Numbered from the stretch's first letter, positions 51,677 to 60,261 are shown. The stretch: 64,000 nt of DNA from Acidovorax radicis (GCF_020510705.1 NZ_CP075184.1:496001-560000), one strand, 5' to 3'. A program made the numbers and translations. Notes: generated by a model from the sequence alone, not told the origin.

Positions 51677-52888
51677 ATGAACGTTATTGACTCCATCGTC
51701 ACCCAGGCGGCCAGTATTGCAGCGGTGCGCCGGGACATTCACGCCCACCCCGAGCTGTGCTTCGAAGAGGTGCGCACCGCCGACGTGGTGGCGCAAAAGC
51801 TCACCGAGTGGGGCATTCCCATCCACCGGGGGCTGGGCAAGACGGGGGTGGTGGGCATCGTGAAGGGGCGCGACGGTGGCGCCAGCGGCCGCGCGATTGG
51901 CCTGCGTGCTGACATGGACGCCCTGCCCATGCAGGAGTTCAACACCTTCGCCCACGCCAGCCAGCACCAGGGCAAGATGCACGCCTGCGGCCATGACGGC
52001 CACGTGGCCATGCTGCTGGCGGCGGCGCAGCACTTTGCCAAGCACCGCAACTTTGACGGCACCGTGTACCTGATCTTCCAGCCCGCCGAAGAGGGCGGCG
52101 GCGGTGCCCGCGTGATGATCGAAGACGGTCTGTTCGAGCAGTTCCCCATGCAGGCCGTGTACGGCATGCACAACTGGCCCGGCATGCCCGTGGGCACCTT
52201 TGCCGTGAGCCCCGGCCCGGTGATGGCATCGACCAGCGAGTTCAAGATCACCATCCGTGGCAAGGGCGGCCATGCGGCGCTGCCGCACACCGGCATCGAC
52301 CCGGTGCCAATCGCCTGCGGCATGGTGCAGACCTTCCAGACCATCATCAGCCGCAACAAGAAGCCGGTGGATGCGGGCGTGATCTCGGTCACCATGATCC
52401 ATGCGGGCGAGGCCACCAACGTGGTGCCCGACAGCGTCGAGCTGCAGGGCACGGTGCGTACCTTCACCGTGGAAGTGCTGGACCTGATTGAAAAACGCAT
52501 GCGCCAGGTGGCCGAGCACACCTGCGCTGCACACGATGCCACCTACGAATTCGAGTTCGTGCGCAACTACCCGCCTACCGTCAACTCGCCCGCCGAGGCG
52601 GAGTTTGCGCGCAAGGTCATGGCCACCATCGTGGGGGAAGAGCGTGTGCTGGTTCAGGAACCCACCATGGGCGCTGAAGACTTTGCCTACATGCTGCAGG
52701 CCAAGCCCGGTGCCTATTGCTTCATCGCCAACGGTGACGGCGCCCACCGCGAAATGGGCCACGGCGGCGGCCCCTGCATGCTGCACAACCCCAGCTACGA
52801 CTTCAACGACGACCTGATCCCGCTGGGCGCAACGTACTGGGTCAAGCTGGCAGAGGAATGGCTGGCCCAGCCCGCCAAAGCGGCGTGA
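51677..52888 (+). CDS. M20D amidohydrolase (hippurate hydrolase-like)
   Basis: A 403-residue zinc amidohydrolase of the HipO/IAA-amino acid hydrolase type, cleaving N-acyl amino acids. Conserved elements include RRDIHAHPELCFEE, LRADMDALPMQE, KMHACGHDGHVAMLL with the metal Cys and His, FQPAEEGGGGARVMIEDGLF and the final MGAEDFAYML. The dimerisation domain is about 185-300. No signal peptide, so cytoplasmic. It stands divergent from argE (77 bp) and upstream of the DUF2817 gene in the same direction, with a terminator between them. The specific acyl amino acid is unknown. Confidence 0.92.
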   Translation: MNVIDSIVTQAASIAAVRRDIHAHPELCFEEVRTADVVAQKLTEWGIPIHRGLGKTGVVGIVKGRDGGASGRAIGLRADMDALPMQEFNTFAHASQHQGKMHACGHDGHVAMLLAAAQHFAKHRNFDGTVYLIFQPAEEGGGGARVMIEDGLFEQFPMQAVYGMHNWPGMPVGTFAVSPGPVMASTSEFKITIRGKGGHAALPHTGIDPVPIACGMVQTFQTIISRNKKPVDAGVISVTMIHAGEATNVVPDSVELQGTVRTFTVEVLDLIEKRMRQVAEHTCAAHDATYEFEFVRNYPPTVNSPAEAEFARKVMATIVGEERVLVQEPTMGAEDFAYMLQAKPGAYCFIANGDGAHREMGHGGGPCMLHNPSYDFNDDLIPLGATYWVKLAEEWLAQPAKAA

Positions 52889-52942
52889 AGCTGCCATGAA
52901 GCTGTCCTGACGCGGCTTGAAGCGGCATTGACCCAACCGCCA

Positions 52943-52981
52943 CCCGGGCGCGTGCAGAGCGCGCGCCCGGGTTTTCTTTTT
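52943..52981 (+). terminator. Rho-independent terminator after the M20 amidohydrolase
   Basis: Stem CCCGGGCGCG / CGCGCCCGGG (10 bp) with a 9-nt loop, followed by TTTTCTTTTT. 55 bp after the stop codon. Confidence 0.9.
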
Positions 52982-53013
52982 GTCTTCCCCACTGACTCCT
53001 GAAAGCCACGCCC

Positions 53014-54111
53014 ATGACCGGAATCGTTGAAGCCTTCTCGCCCAGCTACGCGCAGGCCCGCAAGAAGTTTCTGGAGGCGGCTGCGGCTGCGAGCCTGCCC
53101 ATCGAATCGCACGCCCACCCGCTCAAAGGCCGCGACGGCGAAGACCTGGCCATGGACGTGGTGCGAGACGGCCCGGCGGATGCGAAGAAGCTGCTCATCG
53201 TGAGCAGCGCCTGTCACGGCGTCGAGGGCTACTGCGGCAGCGGCGTGCAGGTGTTTGCGTTGCACGATGCCGAGTGGCGCGCCAAGGCGCACGATGCCGG
53301 TGTAGCCACGCTCTACATCCACGCACTGAACCCGTATGGCTTCTCGCATGTGCGCCGCTTCACGCACGAGAACGTGGACCTGAACCGCAACTTCCAGGAC
53401 TTCAGCAAGCCCCTGCCCGTGAACACCGCCTACCGCGAGGTGCAGCCCCTGCTGCTGCCCGAGCAGTGGCCACCCGGCCCCGAGAACCAGGCAGCGGTGG
53501 CGGAGTACATCGCTACCAAGGGCGAGGCCGCGTGGCAGGCCGCCATCTCGCAAGGCCAGCACGAGTTTCCGCAAGGCGTGTTCTTTGGCGGCACCGAGCC
53601 CACCTGGAGCAACCGCACGCTGCGCCAGGTGCTGCGCCAGCACGGCGCGGGTGCGTCCCACATCGCCTGGATCGACCTGCACACGGGCCTGGGCCCCAGT
53701 GGGCTGGGGGAGCGCATCTACGCGGGCAATGACAACGCCGTGGCCGTGGCCCGCGCGCGCGCCTGGTGGGACGGCGGCGGCGCCACGCCGGTCACCTCCA
53801 TCTACGACGGCTCGTCCACCTCGGCCTTTCTCACCGGCCTGATGTGGACCTCGATCTACGACGAATGCCCCCATGCCGAGTACACCGGCATCGCCATGGA
53901 GTACGGCACCGTGCCTGTGCTCGATGTGATGAACGCCATCCGTGCCGAGCAGTGGCTCCACCTGCACCCGGACTCGCCTGCTGACAAGGCCGCGCAGATC
54001 AAGGCACAAATGCTGGCGGCCTTCTACACCGACACGGACGCATGGAAGGGCCAGATCATCAGCCAGGCACGGCAGTCGATGTTCCAGGCGGTGGATGGTC
54101 TGGCTGCCTGA
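53014..54111 (+). CDS. DUF2817 M14-like metallopeptidase-family protein
   Basis: A 365-residue protein related to zinc carboxypeptidases. Zinc-site elements are SACHGVEGYCGS (HxxE), ALNPYGFSHVRRFTHENVDLNRNF (the Asn-Arg-Asn substrate clamp) and WIDLHTGLGPSG (third ligand His). The late YTGIAMEYGTVP supplies a candidate catalytic Glu. No signal peptide, therefore cytoplasmic; such proteins may cleave small amides or peptides. Together with the HipO-like and ArgE-like neighbours it forms a group of amide hydrolases. The family has no well-established substrate. Confidence 0.88.
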   Translation: MTGIVEAFSPSYAQARKKFLEAAAAASLPIESHAHPLKGRDGEDLAMDVVRDGPADAKKLLIVSSACHGVEGYCGSGVQVFALHDAEWRAKAHDAGVATLYIHALNPYGFSHVRRFTHENVDLNRNFQDFSKPLPVNTAYREVQPLLLPEQWPPGPENQAAVAEYIATKGEAAWQAAISQGQHEFPQGVFFGGTEPTWSNRTLRQVLRQHGAGASHIAWIDLHTGLGPSGLGERIYAGNDNAVAVARARAWWDGGGATPVTSIYDGSSTSAFLTGLMWTSIYDECPHAEYTGIAMEYGTVPVLDVMNAIRAEQWLHLHPDSPADKAAQIKAQMLAAFYTDTDAWKGQIISQARQSMFQAVDGLAA

Positions 54112-54172
54112 TTTTTGAATGAAATAGGCCGCTGGCGCTTGTATGTAAAGCGCTGATAGCTATAAAAATCAT
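54112..54172. repeat. Dispersed stem-loop repeat, copy 8
   Basis: ATAGGCCGCTGGCGCTTGTA, then AAAGCGCTGATAGCTATAAA. It starts at the stop of the DUF2817 gene. Confidence 0.75.
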
Positions 54173-54217
54173 AGTATCTGAGCGTTTCGCCGTACAGGTG
54201 AGACGCCCTCCTTCAGA

Positions 54218-54269
54218 GCCCGGCCCATGCGAAGTCGCCAGCTTCGCGTTGCCGGGCCGATTTGTTTTT
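54218..54269 (+). terminator. Candidate hairpin terminator before the LuxR gene
   Basis: Outer arms GCCCGGC / GCCGGGC and inner arms GCGAA / TTCGC, followed by ATTTGTTTTT. Could end transcription from the DUF2817 gene. Confidence 0.5.
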
Positions 54270-54373
54270 GCGGCGATGGGTGGCGCAGCGCGCCTGCACA
54301 ACGCTTTTGCACGACGCTCCTGCACGCGGGCCGCCGGCCCGCTACCATCCGCAAAAAATCAGGAGACAACACC

Positions 54374-54424
54374 ATGGCCTTTGCCAACAGCGCGCGCATG
54401 CGGGTGCAACCCCCATGCCGATGA
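54374..54424 (+). CDS. Possible 16-residue leader ORF overlapping the LuxR start
   Basis: A short ATG frame of 16 codons with a good AGGAG ribosome-binding site at 54361-54365, reading MAFANSARMRVQPPCR. Its TGA overlaps the candidate ATG of the LuxR gene at 54421 (ATGA). It could couple translation of the regulator, which has no site of its own. It could also mark a frameshift at the true N-terminus. No homology is recognised. Confidence 0.4.
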   Translation: MAFANSARMRVQPPCR

Positions 54425-55458
54425 CCGCTGCGCCCCGTCGTGCGGCCCTTGGCGCTGCCATGCCCGTGCGCGGCGTCGCGGTGCCCGCCGCAGACCCTGT
54501 GCGCACCCTCAGCCGCGGCCTGCTCCAGCTGGCGGCCCTGGCGCACGGCACACCGCCGCAGCATCTGCTGCAGCAGGCGTTGGTGGCGCTGCAAGGCCTG
54601 GTGCCCTTCGATGCCGCGTGGTGGGGCGAGGTCTCTGCGGGCGATGTGCAGGCAGGCCCGCGCAACTGGCTGCACGGCAGCATCGGGCTGAGCCAGGACT
54701 TTGCGAAGGAATGGAACGCCCTGGCCGCTGTCGATGAGTTCGCACGGCGGTCCATGGATCGCCTGGGTGAGGTGATCCGCGAGCGCGACGTGATCGACGG
54801 CCCGCCCGAAGACCCGCGCATCGTGGCATTTGCCGAGCGGCATGGCCTGCACCACTGCATGGCGTTGACGGCGGAACTGCCGCACAGCGGCTTGCTGTTC
54901 TTTGTCTCCATCTACCGGCCGCGCAGTCGCCCTGAGTTCAGCGATGCCGAAACCGTGCTGTTCGGCGAATTCGTTGCGCACCTGCTGCAGCACTGGCACC
55001 ACCTGCTGCAGCGGCTGCAAAGCGATTCGCCCAGCCGGCCATGGGACGGCTTCGCACTGGCCCAGTCGTCGGGCGAGCTGCTGTTTGCCGGCCTGCGCAT
55101 CAGCCTCGCTCTGGGTGACGCTTGTCCCGGATGGGCCGGTCCACACCTTCCTGCCGCTGTGGCGCAGGCGATCACGCGTGCGCCCTGCACCCTGGCGGTG
55201 GGCAAGGCCGTGCGGCTGCGGCTGGAACCCTGCGGGCCGCTGGTGGCCATCAGCATGGCATCGCGCCAGCACAAGCCGACCCTGGCACCGCGTGAGCTGA
55301 GTGCCGCCATGCTGTACGCACACGGCCATTCCCACAAGGACATCGCCGCGTCGCTGGGCCTCACGCCCGCCACGGTGCGCACGTACCTGCGCACCGCCTA
55401 CGCGGCGCTCGGCGTGAGCAACAAGCTGGAGCTGGTGGCGGCACTGCGCCGCGCCTGA
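54421..55458 (+). CDS. LuxR-family (solo) transcriptional regulator
   Basis: A 345-residue regulator with a C-terminal LuxR/FixJ helix-turn-helix (about 285-340: LAPRELSAAMLYAHGHSHKD, then SLGLTPATVRTYLRTAYAAL) and an N-terminal region of about 270 residues that looks like a GAF/PAS-type sensor rather than a receiver or acyl-homoserine lactone domain. Starts at 54415 or 54421 are both in frame; neither has a ribosome-binding site, but a short leader frame with a strong site ends exactly there. The frame is open to 54262. It precedes a tannase-family lipoprotein, with an 18-bp palindrome between them, so it probably regulates that gene. Confidence 0.8.
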   Translation: MTAAPRRAALGAAMPVRGVAVPAADPVRTLSRGLLQLAALAHGTPPQHLLQQALVALQGLVPFDAAWWGEVSAGDVQAGPRNWLHGSIGLSQDFAKEWNALAAVDEFARRSMDRLGEVIRERDVIDGPPEDPRIVAFAERHGLHHCMALTAELPHSGLLFFVSIYRPRSRPEFSDAETVLFGEFVAHLLQHWHHLLQRLQSDSPSRPWDGFALAQSSGELLFAGLRISLALGDACPGWAGPHLPAAVAQAITRAPCTLAVGKAVRLRLEPCGPLVAISMASRQHKPTLAPRELSAAMLYAHGHSHKDIAASLGLTPATVRTYLRTAYAALGVSNKLELVAALRRA

Positions 55459-55546
55459 CGGCACCCGCCATGCGGGCGGCCAGCGCTGGCGCGTCTGGCC
55501 CCCTCCCGCACACCGACGCGGTCCGCCCCTTGGTGCTTTCCCGCTC

Positions 55547-55564
55547 CCTCTGCATTTGCAGAGG
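55547..55564. promoter_or_regulatory. 18-bp perfect palindrome between LuxR and tannase-family genes
   Basis: CCTCTGCA and TGCAGAGG flank TT. Its size suits a LuxR-family dimer site (18-20 bp). It lies 83 bp before the tannase ATG. Confidence 0.65.
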
Positions 55565-55646
55565 CTGCTAACGCGTCTCCTTTTCCTATCGTTCCGGCTG
55601 GAGCCACCGGGCTCCCAAAGAACTTTCACAACAAGGAGACTTGCGC

Positions 55647-57317
55647 ATGTTCCCCACCCGCAGCCTGGCCCACCCGGGCGCAGCCGAACGATCCTCCAGG
55701 GCCCCGTCCTTGGCCCCCGCTCCCTTCATCATCTGCAGCCCGCGCCGCTGGGCCTGGCCCCTTGCGGGTGTGGGCACCGCGCTGGCACTCGCCGCCTGTG
55801 GCGGCGGCAACGATGGCAGCGCGCCGCCGCTGGCCGCCAAGCCCCTGGCCGAAGCCTGCGCCGCCTACACCTCCAGTGCCCTGCCGCATGGCGCCAAGGT
55901 CACCCGCACCGAGCTGCGCAAGGCCGACGCCACGCTGCCCGATGCCTGCATCGTGCGCGGGCAGATCGTCTCGTCGCCCGAGTCCACCATCAACTGGGCG
56001 GTGGAGCTGCCCACGCTGGCGCAGTGGAACGGCAAGACGCTGACCATTGGCGGTGGCGGCTTCGACGGCTTCATACCCACCGACGACCCGTGGTACCAGC
56101 AGCTGGTGGGCCCGTCGGCCAACCCGTACGTGAAGATCAGCTCCGACTCTGGCCACCAGGTGCGCGGCTTTGCCTGGGGCAAGAGCGATGTGGCGCTGCG
56201 CAACCATGCGTTCGACGCCAACCATTTCGCGCTGGAGGTCGGCACCGCCATCGCCACCGAGTTCTACGGCAAGCGCCCCATGCGGCGCTACCACATGGGC
56301 CACTCCAATGGCGGGCGGTCGGGGCTCATCTCCACGCAGAAGTATCCCAAGGACTACGACGGCGTGGTGGCCATGGAGCCCGCCATCAGCCAGCAGGCGC
56401 ACCAGGTCAACCTGGGGCCCACGGTGCTGCGCCACATCTTCAAGAGCCGCGACAACTGGCTCAGCCCCGCCAAGATCGCGCTGTATGCCAAGGCCGAGAC
56501 GGCGGCGTGTGATGGCCTCGATGGCCTGAAGGACGGCATCATCGGCAACATCGAGGCGTGCAACTACGTGTCCACCGAGCTGCTGTGCCAGGGTGCGGAC
56601 AACGACAGCTGCCTCAAGGCTGGCCAGATCGAATCCATCCGCCTCATCTACAGCGACCACAAGACACCCGTGACCCTGTCGCGCGGTGCCGTGGGCTACC
56701 CCCGCTACGGTCGGGGCGGCTCGTCCACCTCGGACTGGCAGTCGTACATGTTCGGCACCAGCTTTGAGGCCCCCGATTCGTTCAACCACATGGCCGTGAC
56801 GGAAGCCGCGCGCCTGGTGGAGGGCAACCCCAACGCCAACATCCTGAGCCACGACCCCACGCAGTACCAGGCGCAGTACGCGCGGCTGGCCGAGATGATC
56901 GATGGCACGGACCCGGACCTCTCCGCCTTTGCCGACAACGGCGGCAAGCTGCTGATCTGGTACGGCCTGGGCGACACCTGCGTGTCGCTGTACCGCACGG
57001 CAGACTACTTCGACACCGTCAAGCAGCGCCTGGGCGCCAGCAAGGTGCAGGGCTTTGCGCGCATGCTCACCTCGCCCTCCAACGGGCATGACCTGGACGG
57101 CGCAGGCACCGAGCCGCGCTCCATCGACCTGCTGGCCGCCATGGACGCCTGGGTGGAAAAGGGCACGGCGCCCGACAAGCTGGTGGCCACGAAGTTTGCC
57201 CCCGGCACCAGCACACCCGTGGCCCAGCGCCCGGTGTGCGAGTACCCCAAGTTCCCGCGCTACAACGGCACAGACGATCCGGCCAAGGCCGAGAGCTTTA
57301 CCTGCTCTGCGACCTGA
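55647..57317 (+). CDS. Tannase/feruloyl esterase-family lipoprotein
   Basis: A 556-residue exported serine esterase related to tannase and feruloyl esterase. A lipobox LAAC with Cys51 after the hydrophobic AGVGTALALAA marks it as a lipoprotein. The nucleophile is Ser220 in YHMGHSNGGRSGL. In standard family members a Cys before the Ser pairs with a Cys before the catalytic His; here the motif is GHSNGG and the His region reads TSPSNGHDLDG, so this disulfide is missing. The ligand lid domain is shortened. The AAGGAG site fits the ATG at 55647. A strong terminator follows. Substrate is likely an aromatic ester but unproven. Confidence 0.85.
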   Translation: MFPTRSLAHPGAAERSSRAPSLAPAPFIICSPRRWAWPLAGVGTALALAACGGGNDGSAPPLAAKPLAEACAAYTSSALPHGAKVTRTELRKADATLPDACIVRGQIVSSPESTINWAVELPTLAQWNGKTLTIGGGGFDGFIPTDDPWYQQLVGPSANPYVKISSDSGHQVRGFAWGKSDVALRNHAFDANHFALEVGTAIATEFYGKRPMRRYHMGHSNGGRSGLISTQKYPKDYDGVVAMEPAISQQAHQVNLGPTVLRHIFKSRDNWLSPAKIALYAKAETAACDGLDGLKDGIIGNIEACNYVSTELLCQGADNDSCLKAGQIESIRLIYSDHKTPVTLSRGAVGYPRYGRGGSSTSDWQSYMFGTSFEAPDSFNHMAVTEAARLVEGNPNANILSHDPTQYQAQYARLAEMIDGTDPDLSAFADNGGKLLIWYGLGDTCVSLYRTADYFDTVKQRLGASKVQGFARMLTSPSNGHDLDGAGTEPRSIDLLAAMDAWVEKGTAPDKLVATKFAPGTSTPVAQRPVCEYPKFPRYNGTDDPAKAESFTCSAT

Positions 57318-57333
57318 GCGCGGTGCTGGATGC

Positions 57334-57366
57334 AAAAAGGCACGCCACTGGGCGTGCCTTTTTTTT
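57334..57366. terminator. Bidirectional Rho-independent terminator
   Basis: Stem AAAAAGGCACGCC / GGCGTGCCTTTTT with loop ACTG and a T run to 57366. The A run on the left serves the opposite strand, ending both the tannase-family gene and the convergent tartrate operon. Confidence 0.93.
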
Positions 57367-57381
57367 GCGTCCAGTCGTCCG

Positions 57382-58548
57382 TCAGGATGCCAGCGCGCGC
57401 ATCTCCGCGATCAGGTCCGATTTGCCCTCAAAGCCGATGCCCGGCAGCGGCGGCAGCGTGACGTAGCCGTTCTCGACCTTCACGCCATCGGGGAAGCCAC
57501 CGTAGGGCTGGAACAGGTCGGGGTAGCTCTCGTTGCCGCCCAGGCCCAGGCCCGCCGCAATGGCCAGCGACATCTGGTGGCCGCCGTGCGGAATGCAGCG
57601 GCTGGGGGACCAGCCGTATTCCTTGAGCATGTCGAGCGTGCGCAGGTACTCCACCAGGCCGTAGCTCAGCGCGCAGTCAAACTGCAGCCAGTCGCGGTCC
57701 TTGTGCATGCCGCCGTGGCGGATCAGGTTGCGCGCGTCCTGCATCGAGAACAGGTTCTCGCCCGTGGCCATCGGGCCCTTGTAGACCTCGCCGAGCTTGG
57801 CTTGCAGCTCATAGTCCAGCGGGTCGCCGGCCTCCTCGTACCAGAACAGCGGGTACTGCGACAGCGCCTTGCCGTACTCAATGGCGGTGTGCAGGTCGAA
57901 CCGGCCGTTGGCGTCCACCGCCAGCTGCTGGCCCGGGCCCAGGATCTTCAGCACCGACTCGATGCGCTCGCAGTCCTCGGCCAGCGTAGCGCCGCCGATC
58001 TTCATCTTGACCACCGAATAGCCGCGCGCCAGGTAGCTTTCCATTTCCTTCTTGAGGCCATCCAAGCCCTTGCCAGGGTAGTAGTAGCCGCCGGCGGCAT
58101 AGACGAACACGCGCGGGTTGGGCGTGCCGTTGCCGTAGCGCTCGGCCAGCAGCTGGAACAGCGGCTTGCCTGCGATCTTGGTAGTGGCGTCCCACACGGC
58201 CATGTCAATGGTGCCCACGGCCACCGAGCGCTCTCCATGGCCGCCGGGCTTCTCGTTGATCATCATGCGCGCCCAGACCTTGTGCGGGTCGAGGTTCTCG
58301 CCGGTGGCGTCGAGCAGGCTGCCGGACTCGGCTTCCAGCACGCGCGGGATGAAGCGGTCGCGCATCAGTGCGCCCTGGCCGTAGCGGCCGTTGGAGTTGA
58401 AGCCGTAGCCGATCACGGGCTTGCCGTCCCGGATGACGTCGGTGACGACGGCCACGAGGCTCAGCGTCATCTTCGAGAAGTCGATGTAGGCGTTGCGGAT
58501 GTCCGACTTGATCGGGCGGGTCGATTCGAGGATGTTGACGATCTTCAT
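57382..58548 (-). CDS. tarD: D(-)-tartrate dehydratase (enolase superfamily)
   Basis: Dehydrates D-tartrate to oxaloacetate. The 388-residue protein closely follows the Bradyrhizobium enzyme as I remember it, including RNAYIDFSKMT, MMINEKPGGHGERSVAVGTI and GGFPDGVKVENGY. Catalytic positions correspond one residue earlier: Lys183 in KMKIGG, Mg ligands Asp212, Glu238 and Glu264 (VDANGRF, WYEEAGDP, TGENLFS) and His321 in CIPHGGHQ. The ATG at 58548 was chosen over the much longer open frame because family similarity starts there. It is the last gene of a four-gene operon with an SDR, a Bug receptor and a DapA-like protein. Confidence 0.9.
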   Translation of the reverse strand: MKIVNILESTRPIKSDIRNAYIDFSKMTLSLVAVVTDVIRDGKPVIGYGFNSNGRYGQGALMRDRFIPRVLEAESGSLLDATGENLDPHKVWARMMINEKPGGHGERSVAVGTIDMAVWDATTKIAGKPLFQLLAERYGNGTPNPRVFVYAAGGYYYPGKGLDGLKKEMESYLARGYSVVKMKIGGATLAEDCERIESVLKILGPGQQLAVDANGRFDLHTAIEYGKALSQYPLFWYEEAGDPLDYELQAKLGEVYKGPMATGENLFSMQDARNLIRHGGMHKDRDWLQFDCALSYGLVEYLRTLDMLKEYGWSPSRCIPHGGHQMSLAIAAGLGLGGNESYPDLFQPYGGFPDGVKVENGYVTLPPLPGIGFEGKSDLIAEMRALAS

Positions 58549-58598
58549 GGTGGTCGCGTTCTCTGGCAAAGAGGAGAAGAGGGCGGAAGAAGGAAATA

Positions 58599-59297
58599 TC
58601 AGCGGGCGAGCGAAGAGCCCCCGCAGATGGCGATGTCCTGCCCCGTGATGGCGGCGGCAGGGTCGGACAAAAGAAAACCCACCAGCGCGGCAATCTCGGC
58701 GGGCTCGATCAGGCGGCCGATGGGTGGCAGGCGCGGCGCGCTGCCCTGGCGGGCCGGGTCGCTCAGCATGCCGGTGGCGGTGGCGGCGGGCGAGACCACA
58801 TTCACCGTCACGCCTTGCGCTGCCACCTCGGCGGCCCAGCTGCGTGCCAGTGCGGTCAGCGCGGCCTTGGTCGCGGCATACTGCCCGCGCCCCGCCATGC
58901 CCTGCGCCACGCGGCTGCCGATGAACACCACACGCCCCTGGCCGCGCTGGGCCATGCCGGGCACGATGGCATCGGCCAAACGGGTGGCGGCATCGACATG
59001 CAGGCGCCACATCAGTTCGCCGCCCGCATGGTCGAGCTGGCCCAAGGGCCCGACGCGCAGGGCACCGGCGGCATGCACAAGGGCGTCCACGGCAGGCAAG
59101 GCGTCAGCCACGCGGGCAATGTCAGCGCCATCGGCCAGGTTCACCGGCACATGCGCGAAAGCCGGGTGAACGATGGAGGCCTGGGCCACATCCAGTCCGC
59201 TGACCTGCCAGCCGGCGCCGAGCAGCGCCTCGGCAATCGCCCGGCCGATACCGCTGCTGCTGCCGGTAACGACGGCGTGGCGGGCATCACTCGACAC
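58599..59297 (-). CDS. Short-chain dehydrogenase/reductase
   Basis: A 232-residue NAD(P)-dependent oxidoreductase. The cofactor motif TGSSSGIGRAIAEAL is at about 11-25, Asp36-region (SGLDVAQ) suggests NAD preference, and the catalytic residues are in VFIGSRVAQG (Ser) and QYAATKAALT (Tyr-x3-Lys). The C-terminal TGQDIAICGGSSL is usual for the classical SDR group. It overlaps the end of the Bug receptor gene by 11 bp, so the two are translationally linked. Likely oxidises or reduces a hydroxy acid in the tartrate-type pathway. Confidence 0.92.
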   Translation of the reverse strand: MSSDARHAVVTGSSSGIGRAIAEALLGAGWQVSGLDVAQASIVHPAFAHVPVNLADGADIARVADALPAVDALVHAAGALRVGPLGQLDHAGGELMWRLHVDAATRLADAIVPGMAQRGQGRVVFIGSRVAQGMAGRGQYAATKAALTALARSWAAEVAAQGVTVNVVSPAATATGMLSDPARQGSAPRLPPIGRLIEPAEIAALVGFLLSDPAAAITGQDIAICGGSSLAR

Positions 59298-60261
59298 GGA
59301 TGTTCCCTTCGGTCACGATCTTCTGCGAGCGCTCCATGTCGCTGTGCTGGAACTTCGCAAAGTCCTCCACGCTGCCCGGTGTGGTCAGCAGCCCTTGTTC
59401 CTTGAGCTTGGGGCCCATCTCGGCCAACGCCTTGTTCACCTCGGTATTCAGGCGCTGCGTGATGTCTGCAGGCAGCTTGGCCGGGCCCCACAGGCCGTAC
59501 CAGCTATAGAACTCGTAGCCCGGGATCGTTTCTGCCACGGTGGGCACATCCGGCAGGCTGGCGGCGCGCTGGGCCGAGGTGACGGCCACCACGCGCAGCA
59601 TGCCGCTCTTGTGGTACTGCAACGAGCCCAGGATGGGGTCAATGAACCCATCGATCTGCCCGCCGATCAGATCCTGAAAAGCCGGCGCCGTGCCCTTGTA
59701 CGGCACGATGAGGTAGTCGAGGTTGCCCGCGCGTTTGAGGAGTTCGGTCGAAAGGTGGCCGGCCGAGCCGATGGAGCCCACGGCGAATGTCATCTTGCCC
59801 GGGTTGGCCTTGGCGTAGGCCAGCAGCGACTTGATATCGGTAACGGGCAGTTTCTTGTTGATGGCCACCGACAGCGGCGCTTTGGCTACCAGTGCGACGG
59901 GCGCGAAATCCTTGTTCACGCTGTAGGGCACGGCCTTCATGGTCATGGGTGCTGTCGTGAACGTGGAGGCATTGAACAGCAGCGTGTAGCCATCTGCCGG
60001 GGCCTTGGCCACCGTGTCACCGCCGATCACCCCGTTGCCGCCGGGTTTGTTCTCCACAATGAAGTTTTGCCCCATCTGCTCGCCCAGCTTCTGGGCCAGC
60101 ATGCGGCCCACGGTGTCCAGCGTGCCACCTGGGGGAAAGGGGATCACGACCCGCACCGGCTTGCTGGGGTAGGACTGCGCAAAGCCGCTGGCCGCCATGG
60201 CGAGCGTGGCGGCGCCGAAAGCGGTGCGAAGGACGGCGCGGATGAAATGTTTGCGTTGCAT
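59287..60261 (-). CDS. Bug-family tripartite tricarboxylate receptor (tartrate operon)
   Basis: A 324-residue periplasmic binding protein with a clear signal peptide (LRTAFGAATLAMAASGFAQ). The mature part starts YPSKPVRVVIPFPPGGTLDT, with GGNGVIGGDTVAKAPADGYT and DYLIVPYKGTAPAFQDLIGG as conserved Bug elements. Membrane partners TctAB are not in the operon. In this context it probably captures tartrate or another hydroxy acid. It stands between the DapA-like gene (77 bp upstream) and the SDR. Confidence 0.92.
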   Translation of the reverse strand: MQRKHFIRAVLRTAFGAATLAMAASGFAQSYPSKPVRVVIPFPPGGTLDTVGRMLAQKLGEQMGQNFIVENKPGGNGVIGGDTVAKAPADGYTLLFNASTFTTAPMTMKAVPYSVNKDFAPVALVAKAPLSVAINKKLPVTDIKSLLAYAKANPGKMTFAVGSIGSAGHLSTELLKRAGNLDYLIVPYKGTAPAFQDLIGGQIDGFIDPILGSLQYHKSGMLRVVAVTSAQRAASLPDVPTVAETIPGYEFYSWYGLWGPAKLPADITQRLNTEVNKALAEMGPKLKEQGLLTTPGSVEDFAKFQHSDMERSQKIVTEGNIRVE

